A stretch of DNA of 64,000 nt from Sweltsa coloradensis (GCA_024449915.1 JAMZAV010000161.1:248001-312000), one strand, 5' to 3'; numbered from the stretch's first letter, positions 36,658 to 49,125 are shown. Program-made: numbers and translations. Notes: generated from the letters alone by a model not told the origin.

Positions 36658-36830
36658 AACCGTCTCGGTAGCTTAGAAGTAAACCACCCGACCGGCAATT
36701 GGGAGACCGGGATTCGATACCCCAACTAAGATGGATTTTTTAAATTCTGTATGGATTTCCATATCTTACACCTGCGGGAGTGTTACCCGATTAATGAAAT
36801 AGAGAAAAAAATATAGGTCTACACACGTTG
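36658..36830 (+). mobile_element. tRNA-derived SINE, family S2
   Basis: The head CTCGGTAGCTTAGAAGTA (A box) and CGGGATTCGATACCCC (B box) surround an anticodon-like arm CCCGA-CCGGCAA-TTGGG. The downstream tail CACCTGCGGGAGTGTTACCC ... AATAGAG is matched at 56095-56165 (CACCTACGGGAGTGTTTCCC ... AATCGAG), so head plus tail form a SINE. It lies only ~60 bp after an S1 copy. Confidence 0.68.
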
Positions 36831-39201
36831 ACATAATCAGAAATTGTGATGGTTTCTAATCAGTTTAATATATTCCAATCGAGGCAATGAATGATAATTG
36901 ATTCGGAACAATTGCACTTTAAAAACCTATGCCGGTATGCAGTATTTTAACCCACGTTTTTACACCATTTATCTGCACTCCCATGTTATAAGTATGATGC
37001 CAACGCAACTCAACGCAGGATGCTATATATACATGCCATACAAACATAAATTAAATTGACATTTATATTTCATTTTCTTTTTCTTCCACAGTCAGAATCT
37101 TAACAAAATCAAAATCTGAATTTTTCTATCCTAGAATATGAATTTATTTACAATCCTTTATGAATATAAATCTTGCTTCGTATACTTTCATCAATGGTGT
37201 CGTAATTCGACTGCATCGTCTCTTTACATTTGATTCACACAACTGTAGATGAAAATCTGTAACAATATTTGTGATTGCGCAAATCTTGTCGAGGATGTAC
37301 TGTATTGTAGCTGTAGCTTTCCCTCTGTGTCGTGCGGACGTGTTTTCGAGAGAGAGCCAACGAAGTGATTTGATAGGAGCATTGCCGGTTCATTGATTGT
37401 CCTGGCATGCTGTCAGTAATAGGTAATAGCAATTGTCGAGTTCGTTAGGCGTGTATATATTCGGCTCGCCTCGCGTAATTTGACAGCTTGTTTAATTGCG
37501 TAGGTGGGTTGGAACGAATAACGTGGCTTCATTCTTCAATCAGGTGAAGTCAAAAGTTAGCTCTTTCAAAAACCAATATCGGAGTTTGACGTCTCTCTCT
37601 CTCTCTCTTTCTCTTTCTCTTTTTATCCCGCTCAGTTTTATATCCACTCGTAGATGGAGATTAAGTGACAGACAGAGTTTGAAATTGTCAAAAGGAAAGA
37701 ATTTCCTTGGATTTCGTTAAAATGAAGTCCTAATCTCATATTAGCAAATTGAACTTGTAACAAAGTTTCCAATATTGGTCTATTAAAAGTTTGTTATTTT
37801 TCTTTTTCCCCTTTCATTTCGACGCGGAAAAGACTTTTAATAACACGATGGTGGGCGATTAGAAGTTAACTTTTTTTATGTGTGCCTGCAACATAGGCTT
37901 ACATATTTTTCTCTTGTTCTTTTCCTCATAACACAAGAGCATTAATACATGTCTATTTCTTTTGATTACACCGGAATTGTTTAAGTTAATTGTTAACTGC
38001 AAGCGGCAATGTTGACAGTACAAGAAAAGTCCAAGAAAAAGGAATGTGCAATGCGTATTAGATTATACAGACAACATCTTTATATGGACCGAATCGAATT
38101 CGAATCCCATTTTGGAAGAATAAATATTGATATTTCCTCCACGAATCAAATTCCGTAAACGTATATTTTAGTAATCGTTTTACAGCTTGAGTAAAATAAA
38201 ATGTAATAAAAGTATGTTAATACGATAGTGCACACATCGTTGGCTGTCAACCATGCACAGTTTGTCACAGTCTGGCTACAGCCAGAGTTGACACAGCTGG
38301 TGCTGCTGTTTACTGCATTTATATACTTTCTGCAGTTTTGTGGAGCAATGCGTAATGCTATATATTGTGAAAGAGAGTCGAATACAAAAATACCCCGTAC
38401 GAGATACGAGCCCGTATCTTTCGGATATCCATAAAACTGATTTGCAACAAAATCGTCTACTAAATTCATGCATGCTTTTCAATACCTTATACACTTACAT
38501 AGAAAAAACTGACGATACTTCCTATTCAACGTTCCAGAACCAAATATTTGAAATTTGTGTTTTTAGTTGTCGCCAGAAAATACTGTAAATCTTACATTTT
38601 ACTGCTTTTCAAGTACACCCTTATAAACTTCACCCCTCTCGCTTGCCCAAAGCCGAGTGACAGTTACAAAAAAAACAAAGAATATTTAAATTTTTGCTAG
38701 CTCAAAATCGGTAGAACACAAGACGCCCAATTAATAAAAAACACAAATTATCAAAGTAATTATCTACTTACTCAACACCAAGTCACGCTCTGCAAACAGC
38801 TGCTGGTTATAAACGCACACAAAAACTAAAGATCTAGTGAAAGGATTCCTTAGGACTCAAGCTACAATTATAAAATTTAATCAAGTTTCCATTGATATAA
38901 TTAAGAACAAAAAATACAATTACAAAATTATGTCCCTACCTGCCTAATAGAGCTCTAAATTAAAGTTTATATTCCCCGTGTCACTTTTGACCTCCAAACA
39001 CCTGTATACTCAACAGTGAGTACAGGGTCAACCAAAATATAAGTACTAAGTTTAAGTTAAATGGTTGTTTTGCATGAAATTGAATAATAATATTTAATGA
39101 TTGGTACTCATCGTAATTATTGTCGTATCCTTTAAGTGCTGTAGAATCCAAAGCGATGATACGGTCGACGTAATCCAATTGTAATAATGTGGGGGGGAAA
39201 T
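36831..39201. other. AT-rich stretch
   Basis: Contains a (TC)n tract at 37592-37620. A 107-codon minus frame (38146-38469) overlaps plus-strand frames and has no recognised domain. No gene could be supported. Confidence 0.4.
37592..37620. repeat. (TC)n microsatellite
   Basis: A TC run that passes into TTTC units. Confidence 0.92.
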
Positions 39202-39348
39202 CACATGGTCGGCGAAGATCAGGAGAACACGTGGTCGCAGACGAAAACACAAAATCAAGAAAGCAGCTGGTCGTTGTAAACAAAATGACGTTTTGTTTGT
39301 CACGGGAAAAGTTCCATGTAGCACGTGGTCGCAGATCAGATGACGTTT
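39202..39348. promoter_or_regulatory. Clustered E-box-like motifs, putative regulatory element
   Basis: CANNTG followed by GTCG occurs four times in the same orientation within 130 bp: CACATGGTCGG (39202), CACGTGGTCGCAG (39228), CAGCTGGTCG (39264) and CACGTGGTCGCAG (39322). Between and after them ATGACGTTT occurs twice (39285 and 39340), a half-site like those bound by bZIP factors. CANNTG is the binding core of bHLH proteins. Chance occurrence of one CANNTGGTCG is about once per 65 kb per strand, so the cluster is striking. It lies ~85-230 bp upstream of a candidate plus-strand exon. It could instead be internal repeats of an unknown element. Confidence 0.4.
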
Positions 39349-39432
39349 ACGTTTGACAATCAGGCCCTATCAGGCCAACACGGCCTCTCTGCGTCACACA
39401 CACGCACGCACACACACACCTCCTCCCCTCAG

Positions 39433-39533
39433 GTTCGCCACGACACTCTGCTGGTTGCCTCTCACATCTCGGTGTCCTGCGGACAACCCTCCCTACTATA
39501 CACCCCTCCCTCATGACTGTTAGTCGGTTCAAG
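39433..39533 (+). other. Candidate first coding exon, plus strand
   Basis: The acceptor-like CCTCCTCCCCTCAG ends at 39432. An open frame starting at 39435 runs to a consensus donor AAG|GTAAGAG at 39534. The same frame has ATG at 39513 (reads MTVSRFK to the donor), so this could be a 5' UTR plus short first coding segment instead of an internal exon. It ends in phase 0. The product is not recognised. A competing minus-strand reading covers the same bases. Confidence 0.3.
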
Positions 39534-39695
39534 GTAAGAGCCCCCTAGGAAACCTGTTGTGTTGTTTCTATTTAAACCTGCCTGTCGTGTCCTTGGTTTG
39601 GTCACTTCTCTACTTTTGAACTGAGTAAACTTTGTTCTGGAAGCTTCTACCAACCCTCCTACGATGAAGACGTAGCAGGATAACACGTAGGCCAT
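39462..39695 (-). CDS. Hypothetical short secreted peptide or first exon, minus strand
   Basis: ATG at 39695-39693 sits in an ideal start context (GGCACCATGG). The first 19 residues (MAYVLSCYVFIVGGLVEAS) look like a signal peptide with a hydrophobic core and a small-residue cleavage site. The rest is hydrophilic (RTKFTQ, NNTTGFLGGS) and ends at a stop at 39462, 77 codons in all. No domain is recognised, and no convincing donor is seen, though CAGGTTTAAAT at about codon 40 is possible. A chance frame is a serious alternative, and it overlaps the plus-strand candidate exon. Confidence 0.25.
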   Translation of the reverse strand: MAYVLSCYVFIVGGLVEASRTKFTQFKSREVTKPRTRQAGLNRNNTTGFLGGSYLEPTNSHEGGVYSREGCPQDTEM

Positions 39696-39699
39696 GGTG

Positions 39700-41154
39700 C
39701 CTGGAGCATTATTTCCGCGTTCATCCGTGCTCTCTAAACGTCAATGATAATCTGTTATAATGATAAATTTGTACCCAAAAAACAACTTAAAACGTTAATA
39801 ACTTTTGTTAAACAATATCAAATCTATGAACTAAGCGGCTATCTCTTAGTTCTCCTCATGGCTTCCTATTTATCTACTTTAAATTAACAAAAAACACTCC
39901 GTTAATGACCTTAATGAGATTAATTACTAATTATTCCCTTCCCCTTGCTTCTGTCATTACTATCCTTTAATTAGTAATTATTAATAACAGTGTTGATGAC
40001 CGTTAAACATTGTTGATACTTAAATACAGGTTTTTACTAATATTAAGAAGTTCATATGCAAATTCACTTGATTTGCATACTAAAATCTCGTATTATTTGG
40101 AAATTTGAATACGGTAGGGCATGGATGTTACACCCTTATCCAAATATTCAATTTCAAAATCTAATTCATGACTATCCTTTAAGTACCCATAACGACAGTA
40201 AAGTGACTTACCGTTCGAATATATCAATATGGAAACCTATGCAAATTGCTTCCGTTGCCATAAATCCGTTTTTTCCCTGTAGCCGAGTACCAACGTCCCA
40301 AGGGGAAGGGTTTAATTTTTGACATGATAGTTATCCGTATGTTCGAGAATGTAATCCCTCACTCTACATTATACACTTGTGCACCCTTTTTGTCGTGTAC
40401 TCCATGCGGATATAGTTTACAACGTGCTCGTAAGTTCTAGCGCGAGATTCTTTATCAGATCTTGGAGCTCATAACCCATTTAAAGGGGGTTAATATCGTA
40501 AAATGTATGAAATTACGAGCGGAGACGAGCTCCCCAACAATATTACAGGCGAGGGAATCCCAAATCATAAATTTATTTCAAAATAAATAAATAAATAAAC
40601 TATCGTGATTTACAGTGTAGTACTTGGTACACTCGTAATGTTTATTAGTTGCATTAAAGTTGGAAGGACCTAGTTTGCAAATTCCTACATAAAACGCCAT
40701 TTCATTTATCATGCGTTTTATTTAAACGCTCGCTGCTTGAGCGTTTTTACGAGTGTGGTGAGCAGATGATATAGGGAGGTGGCCAGTGTGAATTCTAGGA
40801 AATAAATATTAAATAACAGATTCACTTTACCCCAGATAGCGAACCACCGATATGCCGCTTTTCGCAGAGAAGATTTAATATATCGGGCTTTTATGAAATT
40901 TTTTTATGGAAACCTTTTTTATTTTAATGTTCACAGAAAAAATATTAATGTTAAATGGTTCCAAAGGGTTGAAATCTGAAGTTTACATAGTTGCCATATT
41001 TCATAAATGTACAACAGGCCCCACAATTCATTCACACAATGTAGAACCTAGGAATAGGATTATACTCTCCAGTTTGATGGAAATTGGAGTGAGGGAATTA
41101 AATGTGCCCTTGAGCACCCTGTCACTACCGCCAATGTATTTTGCATGACATATA
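39700..41154. other. AT-rich stretch, nothing recognised
   Basis: No gene or repeat shared within the window was recognised. Confidence 0.45.
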
Positions 41155-41350
41155 TATTGTATTTATTTATCTTATGTCCTATTGAGTAATACAAACTGAT
41201 TTACATAGGGGAAGGATAATACATAAAACAGATTAAGTAAATGCGCATAAATAATAACAGTAATTAAACACATTTGACTATAATAACGCAACAGCATAAT
41301 ATATTTATCCCAATGATAATAATTTAATGTGTTTATGAAAAATGGAAAAT
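41155..41350 (-). mobile_element. LINE 3' end, diverged copy
   Basis: On the minus strand ATGTAAATCAGTTTGTATTA, then CTCAATAGGACATAAGATAA and ATAAATACA, corresponds to the 3' end of the minus LINE at 33.29 kb (TTGTAAATCAGTTTTTTATA ... CTGAATAGGAT). It has no coding part: severe 5' truncation. Confidence 0.55.
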
Positions 41351-43513
41351 AAAATTAATCGAAATTTAATTTACTGAATAAAAATGATATGTATAAGCTG
41401 CGTTAAAAACATCATATTGCATAAGCATTAGAAATATGAATATGAAATATGTGGGTTGACTACTGAATCGTTGTGCAAAATGTAAAGTTTTAAAATGTAC
41501 ATACAACAGAAAATGAATCAGGCCTAGTATAGTTTAGTAGCTTGGTAGGTGGGGTTTGACATACATTTATTACCCAGCAACCTAATGAATCAAATGTAAC
41601 CTAATTATATACTAAGTAATTATAATATTAATTAACTTCATATTTCATCCCAGTTACAATAATATGTTAGTGAAAACTTACGACTTGGTTACAGTTTATT
41701 CAGCGTAAAACAAATTCTGCGATTCTATCACAATTATGTAGTGTGTCTAGCATTTCTAAAAGTGCAATTATATTAATTGAGTTGAGACTTTTGATGTGCA
41801 TTGCGCATTACATGTTCTGTCCTTATTTGTTTCATTTAATAAAATATGAACGTTTCACAGCATGTAAAAGGAGACTAGTTTACAAAGTTTTAATAAGGAC
41901 TTTGAGTACGTACGTCCGTATTACTTTTGGATGGTGCATCTCCTTTGCGTTGAAAATAGGCCAAATCATAATGAAATGTCAACTTGGATGTATTCTGTAT
42001 GATGTATTTACAGTTATTACGTTTATGGCATACATGCTAAATTTGCATGCGCTGTAGTAACATCTGGCTTAATATAGTGACTTTATATATAGAAGATAAA
42101 AAACATTGGCAGACTTACGGGAATTGAATATTAAATGGGTGGCTTCAAAATTGAAATACGGTGGAGATTGAAGTAAATCGTGTTAAAATGATTGCGTTTT
42201 GTGTTGCAATATGCTCGAGCGTTCGTTATCAACAGCGTAACGTTAAACCAATTCACCGTAAGTAAGTACCGGTTTTAAAGGCAATAACCACGATACTAAA
42301 TTAAATAGCCTGTATTAAAATAATGTTGTTTTAAGACAATGCTTTTATTTAGTCGCAAAACTTCTTCAAATATTGCGAGATGATTTTTACACTAAGTATA
42401 CAATTGGAACTGTCATCTGTTCCATTTAAATTGTTAAATAAATTATAGTGGTGTATTTCGAGTTCAGTCGGTACCCTTCAATGGCAATATTGAAAACAAA
42501 CACGAAAGTAAAGAAACCTTAACTGGCACCGAGGTCTTGTAAAAAATACATTTTATCGAAGTATATATTTATCACAATTTTATTTATTAAATCATTTAAA
42601 AAGAGCATGGAAAAGTCCTAAATGTTTTAATTTTAAATGTTGTATCTGTAACTGTACTAATGTCATCAATGTGTTGTTTTCACAGATTCTATTTAACAAA
42701 CAAAGTATTTATTCCGTACTCGAATCAAAATAATCACTTTTTTTCTTAAAATCTGTGAAAATTATGCAAATGCAGAAAAGGTTTGTAGAATTTTATATAT
42801 AAATATTGTGCTTTTTAATTTTTTTCAACTCCGAAAATGGATTTGGAATGAGCTGCGTTTTTTCGAAGGAACGTAGCTCGCCCAGTTACGTCTCTCTTAT
42901 CACTAACGTTCTGTCCGCCTTCAGCGGTAGGAAACATTGTAATTATGCAAACGATGCCTCGTATATGCCTAGCCTTTTAATGGAAGATACTTGGGGGGTA
43001 TAATGGTCAACTATCACTATATACATACTACATAATAATGCGCTCAGAATTATGTAGATTACAATGTTAATACTAATTTCCATAAGTTGAACTCGACTCG
43101 CGTAATTACATTAAATTATGAGGGAAAGGGGATTTTTTCCTGAAATTTTGAATGCGTATGGCACGTATATAGGTGTTATGTATGTTACTAAGCATGAAGC
43201 AACAAAAAGGTTGCTCTATTGACATAACATTGGTTATAAATTTTATTCAATCATCAAAATTAAACACTTAGTGATACGTGCATGGTGATCATTTAGTGCG
43301 ACTACATCTGCCATACATATGAGCGAATGTAAAAATAACATTGGCTTTTTTAAATGTTTGCTGCCCCAGGCCTATTGACATTTGAATTGTGGTATTTATT
43401 TAATTATGATAACCGTGTATCCAGACCGAAAAATATCGTTCAGGGGGCTTATGTGATACTGATAACCTTTATTGATTATGTTAAATTCTCTTTTATATTT
43501 GTATATGTCTAAT
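41351..43513. other. AT-rich stretch, nothing recognised
   Basis: A 104-codon hydrophobic frame at 41743-42057 starts with GTG, lacks a recognisable family and is typical of T-rich chance frames. Confidence 0.45.
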
Positions 43514-43590
43514 GTTATTCTTCTTTATTTTCAGGTAAGGAACGATCGGATATTGATGGTGAAGGAGTTGCCGTCATCTGTAAGTAATGT
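43514..43590 (+). other. Candidate recursive splice site with 45-nt exon
   Basis: A pyrimidine tract TTATTCTTCTTTATTTTCAG (ends 43534) is joined directly to GTAAGGA: an acceptor immediately followed by a donor, the consensus of recursive (ratchet) splice sites in long introns of insects and vertebrates. 45 nt downstream is a second consensus donor, TCT|GTAAGTAA (GT at 43580-43581), so 43535-43579 could be a microexon or RS-exon. It is open in two frames (VRNDRILMVKELPSS and KERSDIDGEGVAVI). In phase 0 it would follow the candidate exon at 39433-39533. No protein family is recognised, and transcription is unknown. Confidence 0.45.
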
Positions 43591-44130
43591 GTTGCATAGC
43601 AGAAGCATAATTGACAAGATAATACCACCATAGATACCACCTCCGGTATTCAATTTGAACGATTTTCCGTTAATTTTTCTTTTAAATTATTGAAAAGAAA
43701 ATTGTAAATTGTTTTTATTTCAAAATTAAATTAACTCATGGCTTTTATTGAATGCTTGTCCAATACACTAATTTATTATTTTGGAGCTATAATAGGTGTG
43801 ACAATCATCACATAGTTTTGGCAAATGTATGTATTGACAGCAGAAATCATTGTAGGATATATTCATCAATAGCTATAGAGCCCGAAAAAAAATCTCTTTT
43901 TTTTTTAATGAACCAAATTCGGTTTTAACATGGCGAATTTTTAAAAGAATTTTTAGTGAATACAATACATCCGTTACAAATTTGCAAATCACATAATCCG
44001 AATTTTCCATTGAAATTTAACACCTTCTGTGGTGCATTTTGTTTCGTAATATCTTTATCATTGCAATATTGCAAAATAAACGACGAATGGTGATAGACGA
44101 GGATGAAGGAGAACTACAAAATAAAACCAG

Positions 44131-44200
44131 GCTTTATCGGGATTCGAACACGCGTCTTCCCAAAACGATATGAGCCGTACCACTCTCTTCTATACGGAAG
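44131..44200 (-). repeat. tRNA-like sequence, minus strand
   Basis: Minus strand: TATAGAAGAGAGTGGTACGG near the 5' side and the B box GTGTTCGAATCCCG. The T-stem is partly paired. It is a SINE head or tRNA pseudogene. Confidence 0.5.
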
Positions 44201-45708
44201 CAGTCGCTCTGTTTTTTTTTTTTTACCTCACATCAACCCTTTTAAAAAGAAACTCTAAAATAACTAACGCCTGATGTTTCTGTTCCAAGTTGATCTGCAT
44301 GGCAAACGAATTGGCCTGACACCTATTTTCACAAGCCCCGTGTTTTACATCTAAATCTCACGCCGAGTGGGTTTTACTATAACGATCTTGACACACCGTG
44401 AAAACCTTTTTTTAAAAACCGTGAACATTTACCTGAAGTTATTAATTATACCTGGGGTAATGAATGGTGAAGGTATCTAATTAGCTATATGAACGTGGTT
44501 TTGGAAAGTGGTCGTTTTTTTTGTTTTTTTTTCACTCGTTCATTTAGAGAGCGTCATCAACCCAAGTATGGAAATTAATAATGTTCTGTAATCTGGGGAT
44601 TAATACCACTTAACGGGTTGTTCCATTCCATTATACGGTAGTGTGTAATTTTGTTCACTGCACGTTTGAGATTAAGCTGAGAATTGGTCCGAATTAAAGA
44701 TGCATTTCTACAAAAAGAATGTCCGAGTCTTAACAACTGAGAACTATACCTGATTACACTTTAAACGCTCTGCCGTTTAAACTCTTCGACGTGACTGGTT
44801 TGGTTTTATAGAACGCCTTCAACGTTTTGTAAAGTTGATAATGACATGAACCAAGTATGTAGATTTAATGTTTCTCACCTTTAAATTTTAACACCTTGTG
44901 CTAGTATATCAAATTCTCTGAGTGACGTTTACTAGACATTCATCAATATCAGCTTGTATCACAAAGAGTAGGCCTATCTTAAAGGAGCGGGAAGTGTTAT
45001 CTGGAAAATATCTTAAATGGGCACGAGCAGATTTAAATTTGCATTTTCTAATTACCCCCACCCGCCATCTCTCGACTCATTTTGATATTCTCTGACAGGA
45101 ATTCAAAATGTGAATATACCTTAGTACGGATATTAATTCCGTTATAACGAGTCCAAAAACAGATATAAGAACATTTTCACTTGTTATTTTAGATTTATAT
45201 TGTACGCCTGTAAATAATAATCGAAATGTGCGGCAAAAATGCTAAAAAGGACAATCAGTACAAGGATAATGGAGTCAAATTCACTTTGTCAGATGTAAAA
45301 ACAGAGTTATGAAGATGCAATGAAGTCGTTTTCTAGAAGAGAGTATACGGTTTACACACACGAAATGATACTAACCGACAACTGTTGTGTACTCTGCAGT
45401 AGATAGGTGCGTATCTTTAAATAAATATTTAAAAAGTGTTTTCTTTTGAAGTGAAATCTAGGTGCCCGTTAGGGCGCCGCAGCCAAGCCGCGGTGCGCTA
45501 CACACTCAAGCACCTTATACACCAAGCAGAGTTGGGGTGATTTCGAGGTGTTACCCAGCCGTCATGTAACTGATGTGAACTTGAAAACTATCACAATCGA
45601 GGGATTTAGGTACCTGACAACACATGCCAAATTTTATTGGGGTACGACCATTCCTTCTTGGTGAAAAATGGCTTGAAACATGCTCAAAATCACTTTAAGG
45701 ATGTTAGC

Positions 45709-45746
45709 TACTCCTACTACTGCTACTACTGCTACTACTGCTACTT
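45709..45746. repeat. (CTACTACTG)n repeat
   Basis: CTACTACTG repeated about four times. It would encode Tyr/Cys repeats in one frame, but no gene context was seen. Confidence 0.85.
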
Positions 45747-46783
45747 ACATCTAATACGTCGGCCCGCGATTCTGACCAGACGGGTGGGGCTACAATGTTC
45801 ATATTTTACATGGACATTAAGGTTATAGAATGATAGTCTCTTTTGAAAAAAAAAGTTGAAAAAGTTTGTTGGAAGGCTTCCAAATAAAGGTTTTAAAATA
45901 AGCCTTAAACACTTGGCATATAATCAACAAGTAACCATAGTTACTTGACACTTGTTGACGGTATAAGCAGAGTTAGGCGGGAAAGTGCGATACGTAAACA
46001 AATGGTGGACATTTAAATTTTTCTTCTTTGTGTGGAACGAGAAAAGGTGTCATTATACTCTCATAAAACAAATCAGAAACCGTCCCTGGCCTAGGCCCAG
46101 ATGTAGAAAATTATTTATAATACAACAGTGTAGGTCTAAAGTTCCATTAGGCTATAGGACTAGATAAATAAATACTTACACTACATGTTTGACAAGCCCT
46201 AGGCCTTTCTTAGCCAACCCTAGGCCAGCACTTCCTTGTTTTGACACACTTCCCGCACAAATAACTAGTTTTGATTACTACAAGCCTAATGCAGATAAAC
46301 AATGGTATGATAGTCCTAGGCTATTCCAAAATTTACGGCAATAATAAGCTTTTTCTTTACTTTTAATAACCTCACGCAATCTCCTGTCACTTTTAATAAA
46401 AATGTAAAACAAAAGATGGTGAAAATTTTCAATATTCTTCTGATTATCTGATGATTTACATGGCTGTGGGTCAAGGCCGTCTAGATATATCGCTTCCCTC
46501 GTGTGGGTGCAGTGAAATAGGTGTAAAATTACATTAGTTGTGCGTTTGTTGTTACATGGGAAAGTTTTAATAGGATGTGAGTTGCCTAGACTTAACCAGT
46601 CCTTATACCGTCGTTATACCATGGTTATACCACCTATACCCAGGATGTACATGAATCCGGGCCTAGATATTTTACATCCTATTGTTATTGCTAATACCAT
46701 AAAAATTAAATCAACTTTGATAAAAATATTATATTTTAACAAATAATTTTGTAATGGAACTTGAAAAAGTAATAAGATCACAC

Positions 46784-47186
46784 ACATAACAAAAACTTGT
46801 AGAAATACAGCCAAACCTTACACACTCAAAAGGAATGAGATCTAAAAAAAGGGCCAAGCTCATCTACCCTTCCACATTTGCGCATTCTTAATTCATAAAC
46901 GTACAGTGTCCCATAACAGCATCCTCGAAAAGCTTGGCAAAATAGAATTTGCATGTTTACGTTTAAATTAATTACAAAAAAAGAACTTGGATAAACTACT
47001 ACGTTAAATTAATAATCGCAAATTCTATTTTGCCAAGCTTTTCGAGGATGCTGTTATGGGACACTGTACGTTTATGAATTAAGAATGCGCAAATGTGGAA
47101 GGGTAGATGAGCTTGGCCCTTTTTTTAGATCTCATTCCTTTTGAGTGTGTAAGGTTTGGCTGTATTTCTACAAGTTTTTGTTATGT
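46784..47186. repeat. Perfect 169-bp inverted repeat with 65-bp spacer
   Basis: The arms at 46784-46952 and 47018-47186 read as exact reverse complements over 169 bases, with no mismatch or gap seen by eye. The outer ends are ACATAAC and GTTATGT, and the centre (46953-47017) is AT-rich. No open frame of note and no clear target duplication were found. A foldback-type MITE or a very recent inverted duplication would fit. An inversion artefact of library or assembly would also give such a perfect hairpin. Confidence 0.9.
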
Positions 47187-49125
47187 TTATTGTTTACTAG
47201 AAAACACACAATATGATATTTGAATATAAAGCAAATAGCTATGAAAGGTTATAGTCGCGTTTAAATATAAAGAGAAATATACTTTTTTGTATATTTTATA
47301 GTTGGGAACCATGTAGGCCTACACACGCTCCTATATCGCGGCGCGACATTTCGTTTTGTTTTGTTTACCACCCCGATAATATCCTCTAGAACTGACAATG
47401 GAGTTCCAGTGAAAAAAACTCTTATCAATGGAATATTGCCTTTCAATTGATTTTATTTTTTTGTGCGCCCACTTATACGTTCTCTGTGCCGTTCTCGAGA
47501 CGTTTTCTTGTCCCCCACCGCCTTGTCGAAGTTTGATGGCGCATCGTGCGGCCCGGTCCAATATCTATTGTCGGCGGTGGTTGTGATCAACGAACGCTAC
47601 ATGCAACGGAGAATGGCAAAGATTTGTTACTGATACGAACGGAATTGGTTCAATGATATCTGTAAGCCCGGGGATTTCTTGGTTTAAAAAAAGTTTCGCT
47701 GCATGGACAGTTAGGAATAAACCTGATGCTAGCTATATTGCAAAACTTGGTGTTTGTATTGTGCGCAACGAACATTGATTGAGAATCGTATTTTGTAATT
47801 TGTAATGACTTGGGTGTAGTATTATGTTATTTAATTGTACAATCGACGAATAATATCGCACTTATCAACAAATAACGTACTCTTATTTTAATATTATTGA
47901 AGATAGTTTCGACGTTTTTGACAGGCGAAACTTAAGCAGTGTATGGTTAACTTTCATCGTTCCACATATTCAAATCCACATTGGCAAAAATGACATTTCC
48001 ACAGTATTCCATCATCATTTTATACCATAATCTTTAAATCAATGTTCATAACCTTTTATTTAATACTATTTTGTTTCTTATATAATTTCATTTATATAAA
48101 CATGAACTTTGTACCGATAGTACGCTGGATCCGTGTGATATTCAATGTCAATTGGCCACCTGTCATTAAAGATTGAATTTATTATATAATGATCATTAAA
48201 TTATCTTTATAATAATATTACGTTAATACGATAATCCGTTGCATTAAACAGTCTTCTCGAATCTTAATTGTGCTTAACATGTTTCTCTCTTGAATAATAC
48301 TAGTAATTTATGTTGCAGTAGAGAAATGGCGAAGATTAATAATTTTCTTCGTGAAGCGTGCGAACATTAGTCTTGCACTTATTACAATTTATTCAATTTA
48401 TTAAGTCATTACAGTTAATTACAAGCTTAAAAATAAAATCCGCACTGGCAGATTGGTCCAGGCAGGAACGGATTACACATCTCAATCCACAAACATAGCA
48501 CTGGAAAACTAATCAACCGGGACGGACTAAATTAGCTCCAAGTTATCAACGCCATCTGTTGGCGGGGATTGTACTATGGAGATTTGGCAGACCGCAGTAC
48601 CTTTCAGAATTTGCCGACAGGATAATTAAGGTGTTCGAATATGCACGCGTAATGCAGCCTCGTTGATGCTCGCGGATTTACGAACATCAAGTTTCCGCCT
48701 TGTTGTTCATGGTTTAAGTTCAGGTTACTGACTAGAATTGGTCTGGGAGAAGAAGTGTAGCTATCTTAGTATGATCGTCATACACAAACAGCATACTACC
48801 TACTAGCTTGGGTGAATTAAACATATACCGTCTTTCATACATTTGGAACGCGACATAACATGTAAAGCCTCACAGTTGCTTAATTTATGAAAATTAGATG
48901 AAACCATCTGAAAATCAAATTTTGTGAATTTGTTTTAATTAATTTGTCCCGTCGGATAACGACGCATACAAGACAGCTCTATCATCTAATCACCATAAAC
49001 AGTCCTCTTCTCATTGGAATCAAATACTTTCTGTTAGGCCTACTGTATGTATAATTAGAAAATAACACTTTATTATACAAACAAATTGGAAATGTTTTGT
49101 AATGATTCGTGTCTTTGTTTCGTGC
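47187..49125. other. Unassigned stretch
   Basis: 47330-47600 is GC-richer with a 76-codon minus frame (RAARCAIKLRQGGGG), unrecognised. The rest is AT-rich, with TAGGCCTA at 47314 and 49035. Confidence 0.4.

Larger units (their letters stand above)
43591..46783. other. AT-rich stretch
   Basis: Holds one tRNA-like relic and one CTACTACTG microsatellite (listed). 45460-45500 is a GC-rich spot with an imperfect palindrome GCGCCGC...GCGGTGCGC. 46090-46330 is rich in CCTAGG/AGGCCT-type words. No gene was recognised. Confidence 0.4.

Noticed and set aside
41743..42057. 104-codon hydrophobic frame as a membrane protein or receptor exon
   Set aside because: T-rich sequence yields hydrophobic frames by chance; GTG start, no motif, no splice signals.
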